A stretch of 59,475 nucleotides of DNA from assembly GCF_000003815.2 (NCBI RefSeq), contig NC_049995.1:18618953-18678427 (forward strand). Reading direction: 5' to 3'. The notes beneath the pieces are model-generated. The model did no database searches. It saw only the letters and a program-made list of their open reading frames with translations, and was not told where the DNA came from. The DNA comes from Branchiostoma floridae. Lineage: Eukaryota > Chordata > Leptocardii > Amphioxiformes > Branchiostomatidae. Made by a program: the position numbers and the translations under genes. Shown here in pieces: positions 10,432 to 21,240 of the stretch (its first letter is position 1; every line of letters starts with the position of its first letter).

Positions 10432-11480
10432 TCAATCAGCAATTTGGAGAAGGATTTGATTTTGTTTCAACACAAACAGACTGGATGAACCAACTTCTTT
10501 AATAAATATCCAGTACTATGCCTTCTTCTGAGGCAGACCAGATGACTTTCTGAAAAATTGATGACTTAACTCTTTGTAATTCGTCATCGCTTTGAAAGTA
10601 TTATCAATTTCCCCGTGGCCATAGATGTAAGCTCCTTGTTTTGTCCAGATGAGATTAAAGATGAACGTTGACGTCATTTCAAGAACTTAGAACCAACAGT
10701 ATGAATCATATGCTAAACTCTATGTTGATTTATCTATTTATTTGTACGTGGGTTAATTCTTTTGTACCCGATTTTTGTATGTGTGTTCGCGTATCTATAT
10801 AGTTGCAGGCAGTAGATTCTTTGGATGCCGCTGTCATTCAGTTGTGTTAATGAAGATTGTATGATATGTACTTACATGCTCATAATACATTTTAATGTAA
10901 TTGCTGATTTAACATTCATGCAACAGTTGGTTAATCTTTAAATGTTAAGTGCCTGGATACCGCATTGACATGTTGGGTTGGTTACACTTTCAGCAGCAAT
11001 AGACAAAGATACCGACAAAACAATTATTAATTAATTAATGCTTTTTGAATAGCTTTGCAAACTCAAGCCTTCAAGGGTTTTACATGGCCATGGATTCCTG
11101 TAACTTTGAGAAGCCGGATCGAAGATTAGGAAAATGGCAGCTTACCACAGTGATGACGTCATGACTTAGCCGATGATAACGAGTATCCAAACAGCAGTTT
11201 ACCGATAATGGTACAGAATACGTGACATGTTCTACCTGTAATATTACCATGTATTATTAGCTGAACAATTAGAAACTAAATACAGGCCAATGTCTACATA
11301 TTGCACATTAACAAGTATGTGGTATTAGTGATTGTGTCTATTGTGAGTTGAATTTGAACTTGAATTAAATTGAATTTTGTAAAATGCCATTATTAGTTTT
11401 GCACCAGTAAAAGTTATGCTTTTTTGCATAAAAATGACTATGCTTATTTGTGGTCTAATCTATTATAAGTACCAACCATA
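10432..11480 (+). other. 3' UTR / flank of C2
   Basis: This region aligns with the flanks of the other copies. Near 10555-10608 it carries a single satellite-like unit between gaaaa and ccccgtgg, the position at which C1 and C8 have thousands of bases of satellite. An AGTAAA variant of the poly(A) signal is at 11406-11411, followed by ttgcataaaa and ttatttgtggtc. No coding sequence is supported. Confidence 0.5.
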
Positions 11481-11887
11481 AGTTTCAACATCCTACAATA
11501 AGACGACACCCAAAGAAAACAATAACATTCAATAGGACGTCTAGCGGTCGATTAAAAAGACGTGCTTCCTGTAGGGATGAACAATGCTGTTCTTTAGCAT
11601 GCCGCGACTTGTGGTGACGACGTAACAAAATTTAACAAACAAATTGATTTGGTCCTGTTATTATAACTCTGACACCAATTTATCTTAAAGCAGATGTTGG
11701 GAGGAAAGATTTCGGTCGCTATGTCAAGATGGCAGATGTATCTTTACACCTAGTGGATACTGCTGGTACTACAGGCATTAGTGGTTTAGTAGAACCCAAT
11801 TTACAACTAACATATGTACGGCCCATTCAGCATTCCTTTGTCCTACCCAAGCTATTTGCGTCCCTAGCGGATAAACTTCATCATGCA
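11481..11887. other. Intergenic flank between C2 and C3
   Basis: Non-coding sequence shared with 37205-37445, 44200-44460 and 50500-50710. Its landmarks are gcagatgttggga and cctagtggatactgctgg. It is cut by the gap at 11888. No gene is supported; the ORF that runs on through the N run is an artefact. Confidence 0.5.
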
Positions 11888-12315
11888 NNNNNNNNNNNNN
11901 NNNNNNNNNNNNNNNNNNNNNNNNNNNNNNNNNNNNNNNNNNNNNNNNNNNNNNNNNNNNNNNNNNNNNNNNNNNNNNNNNNNNNNNNNNNNNNNNNNNN
12001 NNNNNNNNNNNNNNNNNNNNNNNNNNNNNNNNNNNNNNNNNNNNNNNNNNNNNNNNNNNNNNNNNNNNNNNNNNNNNNNNNNNNNNNNNNNNNNNNNNNN
12101 NNNNNNNNNNNNNNNNNNNNNNNNNNNNNNNNNNNNNNNNNNNNNNNNNNNNNNNNNNNNNNNNNNNNNNNNNNNNNNNNNNNNNNNNNNNNNNNNNNNN
12201 NNNNNNNNNNNNNNNNNNNNNNNNNNNNNNNNNNNNNNNNNNNNNNNNNNNNNNNNNNNNNNNNNNNNNNNNNNNNNNNNNNNNNNNNNNNNNNNNNNNN
12301 NNNNNNNNNNNNNNN
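11888..12315. other. Assembly gap (428 N)
   Basis: A run of N between the intergenic flank of C2 and the 5' region of C3. Sequence immediately to its right looks like cloning vector. Confidence 0.99.
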
Positions 12316-12385
12316 AAAAAAAAGGATACCCCAAGCCCGCAGACGGCAGGCAGCTGCTGCTGCAGGCGACCTAGAGGATCCGATC
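12316..12385. other. Probable untrimmed cloning-vector sequence at the gap edge
   Basis: Bases 12360-12381 match the PstI-SalI-XbaI-BamHI part of the pUC/M13 polylinker apart from two missing T bases. The sites ctgcag and ggatcc are intact and the ctagag of XbaI is visible. Paralogs lack this stretch, and it lies within 70 bases of a gap, where read ends accumulate. The match is from memory of the standard polylinker. Confidence 0.5.
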
Positions 12386-12717
12386 ATGTGTCTGTAACTC
12401 TCGCGAGATACGTTTGAAGTGATTGGTCACTATTGATCCTGAAGAAGGCGACAGCGGTCATTGAAAATTTGATCTGTGTATACCTCCGTGTTGGAAGAAA
12501 GTTGAGCGTTGAGATATGAAAACGCTACAAACCTGCCCCGCTTGCTGGTATCTCAATCACAAGACCGGAGACGATGATCGCTGCAGTAACAGTAGTATCC
12601 GCTAGGTGCGTAGCTGCAACTGCCATCCCGACATCACTCAGTGGCCATGATCAAAGTCTAACGGGTACCGAGTTTGCTTCAAACTGCCACATTTACTGGT
12701 GTTTCAGTACCCATACA
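12386..12717 (+). other. 5' flank of C3
   Basis: Non-coding and paralogous to 14841-15049, 37455-37660, 44500-44690 and 50738-50940. It includes the conserved block agtatccgctaggtgcg with gctgcaactgccatcccgac (12594-12630). No ORF is supported. Confidence 0.5.
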
Positions 12718-12803
12718 GGAGACATCTGAGGAAGTTTGTCTTAAAGAATCAGACTAACACTGGTTACATCTTCAGAGGTTCGTCTTACGGTTACGTCACA
12801 CAA
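12718..12803 (+). other. Putative 5' non-coding exon of C3
   Basis: A block repeated upstream of C4, C6, C7 and C8. It ends in ttacgtcacacaa|gtgagt, a good splice donor at 12804. Because the DED exon's ATG lies one base after its acceptor, an upstream exon is required, and this is the best candidate. The exon's start is not determined. The ttacgtca inside it is also CRE-like. Confidence 0.45.
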
Positions 12804-13206
12804 GTGAGTTTTTAAACCTGCTTCTCTAGAGGTGAGAAATGTTCACTTCAGCCAGGCGGCCATTTTAGGTCAATGACATAAAACGAATTTTGGTAGCTTG
12901 AGAATTTGATTGTTCTTTAAGTGGTCGGGAAGGAGTAGCACCTTATAATTAGGGAAGTAATGTGATAAGAAATTTCAGTAAGATCTCGTTTCCTTATTCT
13001 GAGGATATACTAGCATTTTTGCAGGTAAACGTGATGCGAAATGACTTGATAAATGACGTCAGCGAAACATCTGAACCTGTATATAAACGCGGGGTGTGAA
13101 GCTACGTGGGTGGGGCGTTTCTAAACTACAAGATATGTTCACAAGCGCATTAATTTATTTCTTGGATCTCTTCTTTGCGATTATAGATTTATAGTGTTTT
13201 TAGCAC

Positions 13207-13545
13207 GTATCAGTGTCAAGATCTCTAACTCCGCCCCTTCGGCAGGTCCGCGTGACGTGTTCATGATTGTTGGATAAATATTCCAGCGTAGGTGATCTGA
13301 TAATGGCCACTTCTTCTGTGCTACATTATGTTTGAAGGGATATCTGTGTGGGCATGTCAAACTGTCTTTTCACAGCTGAAATGTACATAAGTTATAATTA
13401 TGAAAAATTATGAAGAAGAGCATGTAAGTATGTTATTTTGGGCAAGGACCTATCAATGCTCTGCTCTCTGTCCCCGCCCCTCTGCACGTCCGTGTGACGT
13501 AATTGTTGGAAAGAACAAACTCTTCGGAGTCGGTGCGTTGACCTT
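13207..13545 (+). promoter_or_regulatory. GC-box/CRE-type modules upstream of C3 (two)
   Basis: Two diverged copies of a block found upstream of other family members, near 13207-13290 and 13440-13545: ccgcccct, cgtccgtgtgacgt, then attgttgga and gaacaaactc. Conservation outside coding sequence across the array suggests a regulatory role. The direction of action and the start site are unknown, and the block lies downstream of the putative first exon, so it could act as an intronic element. Confidence 0.4.
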
Positions 13546-14046
13546 CGGGCCGAACTCTGATCGATTTTTGGGTGGTGGACATGGGGACAAAGTCTGTGGT
13601 TTAAACCAGTCAGTCAGTACATGACTCGGGCTTCTTTGTGATCTTTGTGATCCAGTCGCGAGAAGGTGACAGGATTTGTAGATGTTGTTACGGAGAATGA
13701 TTAATGGTAATAGTCACAGATAACGTTATATATTTGTAAAATCATCTACAATAAATGTGTTAAAGTTGAATTGTTAGAGTGACCTTTTGTGACTATCTGT
13801 CAGAAATCTAAGACCATGAGCCTGAATATTCTGAGAGGTGGTACTGAAGAGCCGACTAGTGATTAATGATGGCAGTACACCCTTGGAATCATCGATTGGC
13901 CGGAAACAAGATGGTGAACGGGGAGGGGGGCATGTTCACAAGATGGCCGTCGCATGCGAAATAATTTTGCCATCGCAAACCTGTAATAAAAATATGCCCA
14001 ATCACTCTATAGATATTTCTAATTTGCTATTGTGTTGTTGTGCAGG

Positions 14047-14464
14047 ATGGCAGGCCTGGCGCGGGAAATTGAAGGGTTCACAGATGAAGACAGACGACAT
14101 TTTGAGTTCGTGCGACCTCTCATTCACATCTCTGATTCCCTCACCAAAAAGGAAACGGATGACGTAAAAATATACTGCGCGCACGTGATTCCGAAAGGCA
14201 TGATAAAAGGTCTAAAACGAGCGGTTGACATTTTTCTGAAGCTAAAAGAAATAGGCAAGATCAACCAGGAGAACTTGGACTTTGTTGAGGAGGTTTTGGA
14301 AATGATCGGACGACGTGATTTGGCTCGGGACGTTCTGCGGCCAGCCCAACAACCTGACCGAGCGGTTCCGGAAAATCCCGAACTCCAGCCGGAAATCCCC
14401 GAGCCCCAGCCGGAAAACCCCGAGCCCCTACCGGGACCAAGTCATGACGAAGCGAGGGCAGAAG
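14047..14464 (+). CDS. C3 exon 1: divergent death effector domain (gene remnant)
   Basis: The acceptor tgcag ends at 14045, with the ATG at 14047 and donor gtaagc after 14464, phase 1. The DED is intact but the most divergent in the window: FVRPLIHISDSLTKKE, IPKGMIKGLKRAVDIF, and RRDL at the RxDL position. The tail holds three related units (PENPELQPE, IPEPQPE, NPEPLPG). The gene behind it is broken: exon 2 stops halfway and there is no exon 3 before C4. It could be a pseudogene exon or a source of a short DED-only protein. Confidence 0.75.
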
Positions 14465-14721
14465 GTAAGCAAAAATTAAGTATCATTGTTTACTCAAACT
14501 CAGTATAACATATCTCAAATAACCGCTAGGCACAAAATTCTTTAAATCGGGCTGTATAGAGTTTCCGATTCCGTGTATTTTTCTGTTTTATTCAAATTAG
14601 TATTTAAGACCGAAGAAGGGACAATGAAAACATACTAATGATAATTCTTTTCACATGTCTTCTATCCCTAGTCTGCAATATATGAAACTTAACCTTGTGA
14701 AAATATCTTAATATTTCCATA

Positions 14722-14840
14722 AACTCCAACGTCCAACATCTACACAGTGGTGCACGGCCACAGCAGCATGACCCAGGAGACGGTAGATCGTCATAGACAG
14801 AACATAGCATCCGCCTGTAACACCAGGAGGTCACAGGTCA
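14722..14840 (+). pseudogene. C3 exon 2 remnant, truncated by a rearrangement
   Basis: The frame reads SNIYTVVHGHSSMTQETVDRHRQNIAS, then NTRRSQV, clearly the first half of exon 2. No AG acceptor is present at the expected place (ttccataaactcc). After 14840 the similarity switches to the 5' flank of a family member (cagagttcgctacaaacctg, as at 50741). The second half of exon 2, exon 3 and the 3' flank are absent. Confidence 0.8.
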
Positions 14841-15049
14841 CAGAGTTCGCTACAAACCTGCCTCGTTTACTCGTATTTCAGTCAACAGACCGGCGACGCT
14901 AGTTCCTGTAGCTACAGTGCCAGCAATATCCGCTAGGCGCGTAGCTGCACCAGCCATCCCGACATCACCCAGTGGCCATGATCAAAGTCTAACGGGCACC
15001 GAGTTGGTTTCCCACCTGCCAAGCTAACTGGTATATCGGACCCAAGACA

Positions 15050-15135
15050 GGAGACATCTGAGGACGTTTGTCTTAAAGAATCAGACTGACACTGGTTACG
15101 TCTTAAGGAGTTTGTCTTGCCGTTACGTCACACAG
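15050..15135 (+). other. Putative 5' non-coding exon of C4
   Basis: Paralog of 12718-12803, ending cacacag|gtgagt with a strong donor at 15136. It would splice to the acceptor at 16904 just before the C4 ATG. This is inferred from conservation and splice consensus only. Confidence 0.5.
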
Positions 15136-15472
15136 GTGAGTTTTTAAACCTGCTTTACTACAGGTGAGAAACTTTTGACGTGGCACTTCAGCCGTGCAGC
15201 CATTTTAGGTCAACGACTTGGAAATAATTTTCTTTCACCTTGAGACTTTCATTGCTCTTTGTGTGATAAAAAAAATGGATAATATGAATTCAGAAAAAGT
15301 TTATGTACATAGCCCGATGGTGAACCTGACACTTAAATATCTTCTAAGTAACTTTGAATGGGTAGGTGGGTAGGATAATTTTTCATTACAAATCCATGGT
15401 ATCCACAGTTGCACTTAAGATGTCTTATGTTACTGTTAATATGATAATAATCATGTAAGCGTCTCATTGTGG

Positions 15473-15950
15473 CAAGGACCTATCAGTGTCCTGATCTGTA
15501 TCTCCGCCCCTCGGCACGTCCGCGTGACGTGTTAATGATTGTTGGACAGAACAAACTCTCAGGAGTGGTCTGAGCTGACGTCACGGGGAGGGCCAAGCAG
15601 AGATGTAAACACTAACACCACGAGTACATATTAGGCTTAGCGTCCATTCAATGGTGCTTATTTTACTCCACGGATGTTGATGTTGGTAAGATGACTTGTT
15701 AATGGTTAATTAGTTTTAAATGAAGTTAAACTGAAACGTCGGTGAGAGTATAAAATGCCTTATATGTTTGCAGAAAAAATTTGGTGGGCGTGTAAGACCG
15801 TAGTTTTGCTAATATGCTATTTGTGGCGACAGCTTGTCCTGATCTCTGTCTCCGCCCCTCGGCATGTCCGCGTGACGTGTTAATGATTGTTGGACAGAAC
15901 AAACTCCGCCATGAGCTGAGGTCACGATGAGGGCAAGGTACTCAGAGATT
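15473..15950 (+). promoter_or_regulatory. Duplicated GC-box/CRE modules upstream of C4
   Basis: Two copies (15473-15600 and 15838-15945) of a block with tccgcccctcggca, gtccgcgtgacgtgttaatg and ggacagaacaaactc. The first also has a perfect TGACGTCA followed by cggggaggg near 15578. CREB/ATF factors bind TGACGTCA and SP/KLF factors bind the GC box. Their use here is inferred. Confidence 0.45.
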
Positions 15951-16590
15951 CACGAATAACTACAGTACAAGTTCCAACTGGGCTGGATGTGGGCTGAATG
16001 TTGCTTAGTCAACATTACCTTAACAGTAAGTTACAGTAGGAAACTTATGAGTTTGCTCACGATGTGAACTGACCGCGCGTGCGCTAAGGTCAAAGGTCAA
16101 AGCTAATGAAAATATGAACTTTTATGCGTAGCTTACAATGCATCCCTCGGTTAGGACGTTAAATGGAGGTCCCGTGTCTGCGGAGATCTACAAACAACGC
16201 ACGCTTAAGAACCCAACACACCTTTCGAAAAAGATTAGGGGTATTCCCCTGTGTGCTATGGTGCAAATTCTTCTGTCTCGAGTTGGTGATTCACTTCAAA
16301 TCATCCGAATGGAGGCCTGGCGAACCTCCGTCTCGAATTAGGAATACGGTGAATTACACCATTCACCTGAACGGGAGACTTGGCGCATCCCTGTCTCATA
16401 ATAAGTTAGCGAAAGGGTGTGTCACCCAGTAGAGGCGATATAACCACTCTTTGTGTAGGCACGTCGACCGATGATGGTGATGACAATGCATCACACAGTG
16501 AATGCGCATCCTGGCATGTGAACTACCTTATTCTTAGCCCTGACGCCTTGCGTGAGCCGTTCTAAAGTTCATCAGTATCACACAGTATTA
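15951..16590. other. 5' region of C4 without a recognised gene
   Basis: The first part matches the flanks of C6 and C8 (caagttccaactgggctgg; ttagtcaacatt..ttaacagtaag; gctcacgatgtgaactgacc). It includes the empty paralogous site of the TTAA element found upstream of C8. The part 16138-16440 has short ORFs without recognisable similarity. Confidence 0.4.
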
Positions 16591-16601
16591 CCTTACTTAC
16601 T

Positions 16602-16830
16602 AAATAAATAAATAAATAAAATAGATAAATACACAGGTCTTACTGGCAAGCGTGCAGATGTTGACACACTGGCAGCACCGAATCCGTAGGTGTTTTGGGC
16701 ACACTTTTTGACAGATTAGCCGTGAGGCTCGGTGGGCGTCACTCCACCGTCATGGGCGCAGGGGCATGGCGAGTATCGAACTCAGGACCTACTGATTCTG
16801 ATTCCAACGCTCTAGCGCCACACAGACACC
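16602..16830 (-). mobile_element. tRNA-derived SINE with target-site duplication
   Basis: On the minus strand the element opens with a tRNA-like head: A-box-like gtggcgctagagcgttgg and B-box-like gagttcgatactc. It ends in an (ATTT)n tail. It is bracketed by the direct repeat ccttacttact at 16591-16601 and 16831-16841. Upstream of the C5 DED exon the same context (cttacttacttagac, 29662-29676) lacks the insert. Confidence 0.75.
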
Positions 16831-16905
16831 CCTTACTTACTTAGACGTACGATATATATGTGCAGAATTGGTTCAGTTCAGTGACGTTTCATCGTCTGTT
16901 TCAGG

Positions 16906-17281
16906 ATGGCAGGTCCGGTACGAGAAAGAGTCACAGATGCCGACAGGCGCCATTTTGATTTTGTGCAAACCTTGCTCCGTATTTCCGATGAGCTGACAGA
17001 AGAGGAAACAGCAAATGTGAAGTTGTTTTGTCTGCATCTGATTCCTGAAGGCCAGTCGGAACAACTGAAGCGGGCAGTGGACGTTTTCCAAAAGCTGATT
17101 AAACTGGACAAAATCGACCAAGAGAATCTTGACTTTCTCAAAGAGCTGTTGGAAAGAATCGGCCGACAGGACCTAATTCGGGACGTTCTGCAGCAGTTCC
17201 AGCCGCCTGACCGAGAGATTCCGGAGAATCCCGAACTGCAGCCGGGATCGAGTCAGCAGGGCCAGGGAGCAATTGCAGAAG
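16906..17281 (+). CDS. C4 exon 1: death effector domain
   Basis: First coding exon of an intact 758-residue gene (exons 16906-17281, 17464-17766, 18115-19712). The acceptor ends at 16904; the donor is gtaagt, phase 1. The DED (residues 16-96) keeps LLRISDELTEEE and RIGRQDL. Compared with C2 the middle helices are changed (EGQSEQLKRAVDVFQKLIKLD; LKELLERIG). The tail is QPGSSQQGQGAIAEG. Unlike C2, this gene keeps the conserved 5' module upstream. Confidence 0.92.
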
Positions 17282-17463
17282 GTAAGTAACAACTAACATG
17301 CAAGAAAAGTTTGTATAAGCCTCAAATAAAAAATCCATTATCTGGCCGGCAGCCTTACCTCGTTATTTCTATGGCATTTGCTCTCAATCCAACTAGTAAA
17401 AGAACTCATAAGAAACAATATTTCGGACATGTTTTCAATTAACATAAACACTTGATATTCCAG

Positions 17464-17766
17464 GACATGCAACCTCTAACACCTACGTTGTCGTGAACGG
17501 CCAAGTGCGCATGATCCAGGAAACTCTAGATCGCCTTAGAAACCACATAGCAACGTTATCTGGCAGCAGAAGGTCACAGGTCAAGTTCAGAGGTTACAAG
17601 AAGCACAAGAGCATCCTGGTGCACTTCTCCATACCGCAGGAGAATACGGCGGTGCTGAGGCACATGGCGGATCACTCCGACCCGAGACTTGTCTACATGG
17701 GCGTCAAGTCACTGCAGATCGATGCTGAAGTTCCCATCAAAGTCAAGCAGGGGGCGCCTGTGTACG
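17464..17766 (+). CDS. C4 exon 2: conserved domain of unknown function
   Basis: A 303-nt phase 1-1 exon between a tccag acceptor and a gtgagt donor. The reading is HATSNTYVVVNGQVRMIQE, LRNHIATLSGSRRSQV, and then the invariant half ending in KVKQGAPVYG. The downstream stretch in the longer ORF (ELTLYLSSIV...) is intron. Confidence 0.85.
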
Positions 17767-18114
17767 GTGAGTTGACTTTGTATTTGTCTTCAATTGTATT
17801 TAACATAGACTTAGTCGGTACTTCTCCACTGGTCTGAATTCAGGCACATTCCGTTGGTATTCCAGTTTAGACATTGAGTGGTTTTATTTTGGCAATATTT
17901 GCGTTTTTCTTCCAAGTTACAAAAATATTTTTGGGAAAAAGAAAATGGTTGTCGACGCTTTTACAACATGTCTAATAGATGTCTAATAGATTGTCCCTAG
18001 CTGTCATTTTTTATACAGATAATGCTTTATGTACATGAAATGCAATTTCCATACATGAGAACCATCTAGACCATTTACCTGTTGATTTGTGAAGTTAGTT
18101 TCACTAAATTTCAG

Positions 18115-19712
18115 ATGTCAAGAGACAACATCCTGTTGATGACATCGAGGTGGGATGCAGTACCCGGACCAGACACCAGAGGGCGCCCCAGGGCTGGACC
18201 CGTCTGTCTGCCCTGAACCTGTTCTCGGACGCCCTGCCGCTCCATCTGCAGGCAGCCGCGAGTCTGGAGTACCAGGGCTTCTCCTACAGCCTGGTCCGGG
18301 CTCTGGTGCAGAAGGACCGGCTCAGAGAACACCAGATGAGGCAGGCCATCCAGAACCTCAGGAACGCAGAGGTGGATTCCAACAAGCTCCTTCAGAAGGC
18401 AGAGATGGATTCCAACACGATCATGACTTTGAGTTCCAAGCTCAACATCACAGAGAACAGGCTGAAGGAGGCTCTTGAGACGATCGCAGTTCTTGAAGAA
18501 AAGCTGCAGCAGGCTCAAGAATACGCAGAGAAAGCGGCTAAGCAGGTGGCTTCCCAATTGACGGAGTACAGGGGAGAGAAGCCACCTGGAGGCTGGCCAC
18601 AGGAGTACAGGGGAGAGAAGCCACCTGGAGACTGGTCGGCACAGGTCGAGAAGGCTGATTCAGCTACACAGACACACCTAACGGATCCTGTTGGTACTAC
18701 ATGGATATCTGGAGGTGTGGGTGACAAGGTTGGAACAGACCCGACTGTAAAGGAAGAAGACGGGAAAACTCCAAGACAAGACTCTGGCAGTGGGAGCAAT
18801 GGAAAAGAGGATGTTCTCGGTACAAAAGCACATGAGCAAGAGCACCACACAGTGGGGACAAAGGTAGCAGCAGCTGGCCGTACTGGGGACATGGAACAGC
18901 GTGTCATCGCTTTTGGTGGGTATGGATCAGAACCTGGAAAGTTTCGGTTCCCACGTGGTGTTTTGGTGTCGCCTAGCAACGAGATATTTGTCGCTGATAG
19001 ACTCAACAGGCGAGTCCAATTCCACAACACGAAGGGGGTTTACCTGCGCCACTTCCCAACAGTTGTACCGGGTACAGGGCGTAAGGTCATGAAGCCTTAT
19101 GATGTTTGTATGGACGGTAACGGCAAGCTGTGGGTAGTGGGGTGGGGAGAGACAGCCGAGCATGTTGTACAGTACAGCACGGACGGGACCGCCATGGCGG
19201 GGTTTGACCTGAAGAGGAACGTTCATTTCCGCGGCATTGCAGTAGACATGCGCACTAACCACGTCCTGGTGACTGATGCAGAAAACAGTGAAATTCAAGT
19301 GTTCCGTCCGGACGGCTCCCTGGTGCGGACAGTCCGGCATCCACGGGCTGGGGAGATGACGCGCCCAACGTACGTCACTGTTGACAGGGAAGGGAACATT
19401 CTTGTGACAGACTGGTACAATGACTATGTCTACATGTATGACGAATCTGGGAAGTTCCTGTTCCAGTTCGGAGGTAAGGGCAAAGGTGAAGGTCAGATGA
19501 GTGATCCCCACGGCATCTGTACAGACAGCTCGGGTCACATCCTCGTGGCGGACTCTGTGAACGAGAGGGTTCAGATCTTCACACGTCACGGCGAGTTTGT
19601 CCGTACCGTCTCTGCTGGGTTTAAACCGACAGGCCTTGCTGTGGGACCGGAAGGGCAGCTGGTTGTGAGTAATTATGTGGACCACACTGTGACTGTATAT
19701 TCCAACTATTAG
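18115..19712 (+). CDS. C4 exon 3: coiled coil, 13-aa repeats, NHL propeller
   Basis: The acceptor tttcag ends at 18114. The exon starts DVKRQHPVDDIEVG, so the true start precedes the internal MGCSTR methionine. This copy has the shortest stalk, with only two 13-aa repeats (18564-18641). The NHL propeller (about 18898-19712) has distinct loop residues: ADRLNRRVQFH, KRNVHFRG, TDAENSEIQVF, TDWYNDYVYMYD, ADSVNERVQIF and SNYVDHTVTVYSNY. The linker carries a Ser/Gly stretch (DSGSGSNGKED). Confidence 0.92.
18564..18641 (+). repeat. 39-bp coding minisatellite, 2 units (C4)
   Basis: Two units (EYRGEKPPGGWPQ, EYRGEKPPGDWSA), the minimum seen in the array. Confidence 0.93.
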
Positions 19713-19942
19713 TCAAGCAGTACTTCGGAGAAGGGTTTTGTCTTGCTTCAACACAAAAGAGTGAACATACCATATTCTCAAACCGGTCCTCTTGCCTACT
19801 TCATGAACGGCTCGATGGGGAGGAGGACGCTACAGGCTTTCAACGACCTTTGACCTTTTGCTCATATCAAACACCTGCAGGTCACGTGTTCTGAATAACC
19901 GGGGCCTCACTTGTCCTAAAGCATGTAAAAGGACTTGTCGAA

Positions 19943-20003
19943 AAACTGGTCATTCAACTCTCCATAATCCAACTTTCTAACGCCTGGAAGGTACCATGGG
20001 CTT
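19943..20003 (+). repeat. Single-copy counterpart of the 58-bp satellite monomer
   Basis: Aligned by its flanks (gtcgaaaa on the left, cccgtgac on the right), this one unit occupies the place of satellite arrays A to C. It shares the pattern aa-ctctc, atccaactttc/atctatcttc, taacg and aggta/aacgta with the monomer. It is probably the ancestral, unamplified state. Confidence 0.6.
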
Positions 20004-20677
20004 TCCCGTGACGAGAGTTTTTTTTTTTTTCATTCCGCCCAAATTAGACTGAAGATCAACGTCAGTTTATCATGGATTGTTCACAATCTGACGATAAACG
20101 CTCAAGGCCATTCGCTTTTCTTTCCGCTTGTTCAAAAAAATTCAATACATTCCATCATAAGATAACCCTTACTGTGGAAAATATAGATAAATACATTTTA
20201 CAAACTTTAAGGACTTATAGTATGAATCATACGTTAAACTCTAAATGTTGATTTATCCATATATTTGAACGTGGATTAATTCATTTGTACCCAATTTTGT
20301 ATGTATGTATAATTGCATGCAGTAGATTCTTTGGATGTCGCTGTCATTCTATTGTGTTAATGAAGATTGTATGATAAATTAACAATAGTTTTATTGCACA
20401 ACAATTGTACGGGGTACAAAGTATGGCATCTACATAACTACAGTTCTATATATGTACTTACATGCTCATAATACATTTTAAGGCAAATTCGCATGCAACA
20501 TTCATCAAACATTTGGTTAATCTTTAAATAATAAGCGTCTGGACACCAAATATGGACATGTCGGGTTGGTTACAGTTTCAGCAGCAGGCGAAGATACTAA
20601 CAGAACAATTATTAATTGATTAATTCTTCGTAAATAGCTTTTTATACTGAAGCTGTCAGGGGTCGTGCATGAGCATG

Positions 20678-20887
20678 GATTCACTTGACTTTGAGAAGGA
20701 TTCCTTTAACTTTGAGAAGGATTCCTTTAACTTTGAGAAGGATTCCTTTAACTTTGAGAAGGATTCCTTTAACTTTGAGAAGGATTCCTTTAACTTTGAG
20801 AAGGATTCCTTTAACTTTGAGAAGGATTCCTTTAACTTTGAGAAGGATTCCTTTAACTTTGAGAAGGATTCCTTTAACTTTGAGAAG
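20678..20887. repeat. 21-bp tandem repeat, 10 units
   Basis: Ten nearly perfect 21-bp units (gagaaggattcctttaactt plus one base) in the C4 3' flank. All frames stay open through it because the unit is a multiple of three. The peptide DSFNFEK repeated is therefore not evidence of a gene. Confidence 0.95.
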
Positions 20888-21182
20888 AAGGATAATCATT
20901 CAAGAATAGGAAAATGGCAGCTTTCTCACAGACTATGATCACGTCATGACCTAGCCGATGATAACTAGTATCCAAACAGCAGTTTAACGACAATGGTACA
21001 GGAGACGTGATATGTTTTACCTATAACATCAGCATGTATTATCAGCTGAACAAATAGATATTAAATACAGGCCTCTACACCATGTCTGCGGATTACACAT
21101 TTGGTCTGTGGTATTAGCGGTTGAGTCTCTTACGAATGGAATTGAATTGGATTCTGTGAGATGATATAATACGTTTTGCACC

Positions 21183-21188
21183 AATAAA
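21183..21188 (+). other. Putative poly(A) signal for C4
   Basis: AATAAA in the conserved context tgcaccaataaaag, about 1.47 kb after the stop. The distance is lengthened by the 21-bp array. Confidence 0.4.
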
Positions 21189-21240
21189 AGTCATCCAAAG
21201 GCTTACTTTGTATATAATGGCGAAATCCATTATAAATTCA

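Larger units (their letters stand above)
19713..21240 (+). other. 3' UTR / flank of C4
   Basis: It shares landmarks with the flanks of C1 and C8. Between gtcgaaaa (near 19937) and cccgtgac (near 20000) there is a single 61-bp unit that resembles one 58-bp satellite monomer. A 21-bp repeat array and an AATAAA at 21183-21188 follow. No gene is supported. Confidence 0.55.

Noticed and set aside
11729-12397. ORFs spanning the 428-N gap
   Set aside because: Most of the length is N and the right end looks like vector.
20669-20938. An ORF with ten DSFNFEK repeats
   Set aside because: It is open only because of the 21-bp tandem unit. It lies in a 3' flank and the single-unit paralogs do not encode a protein.
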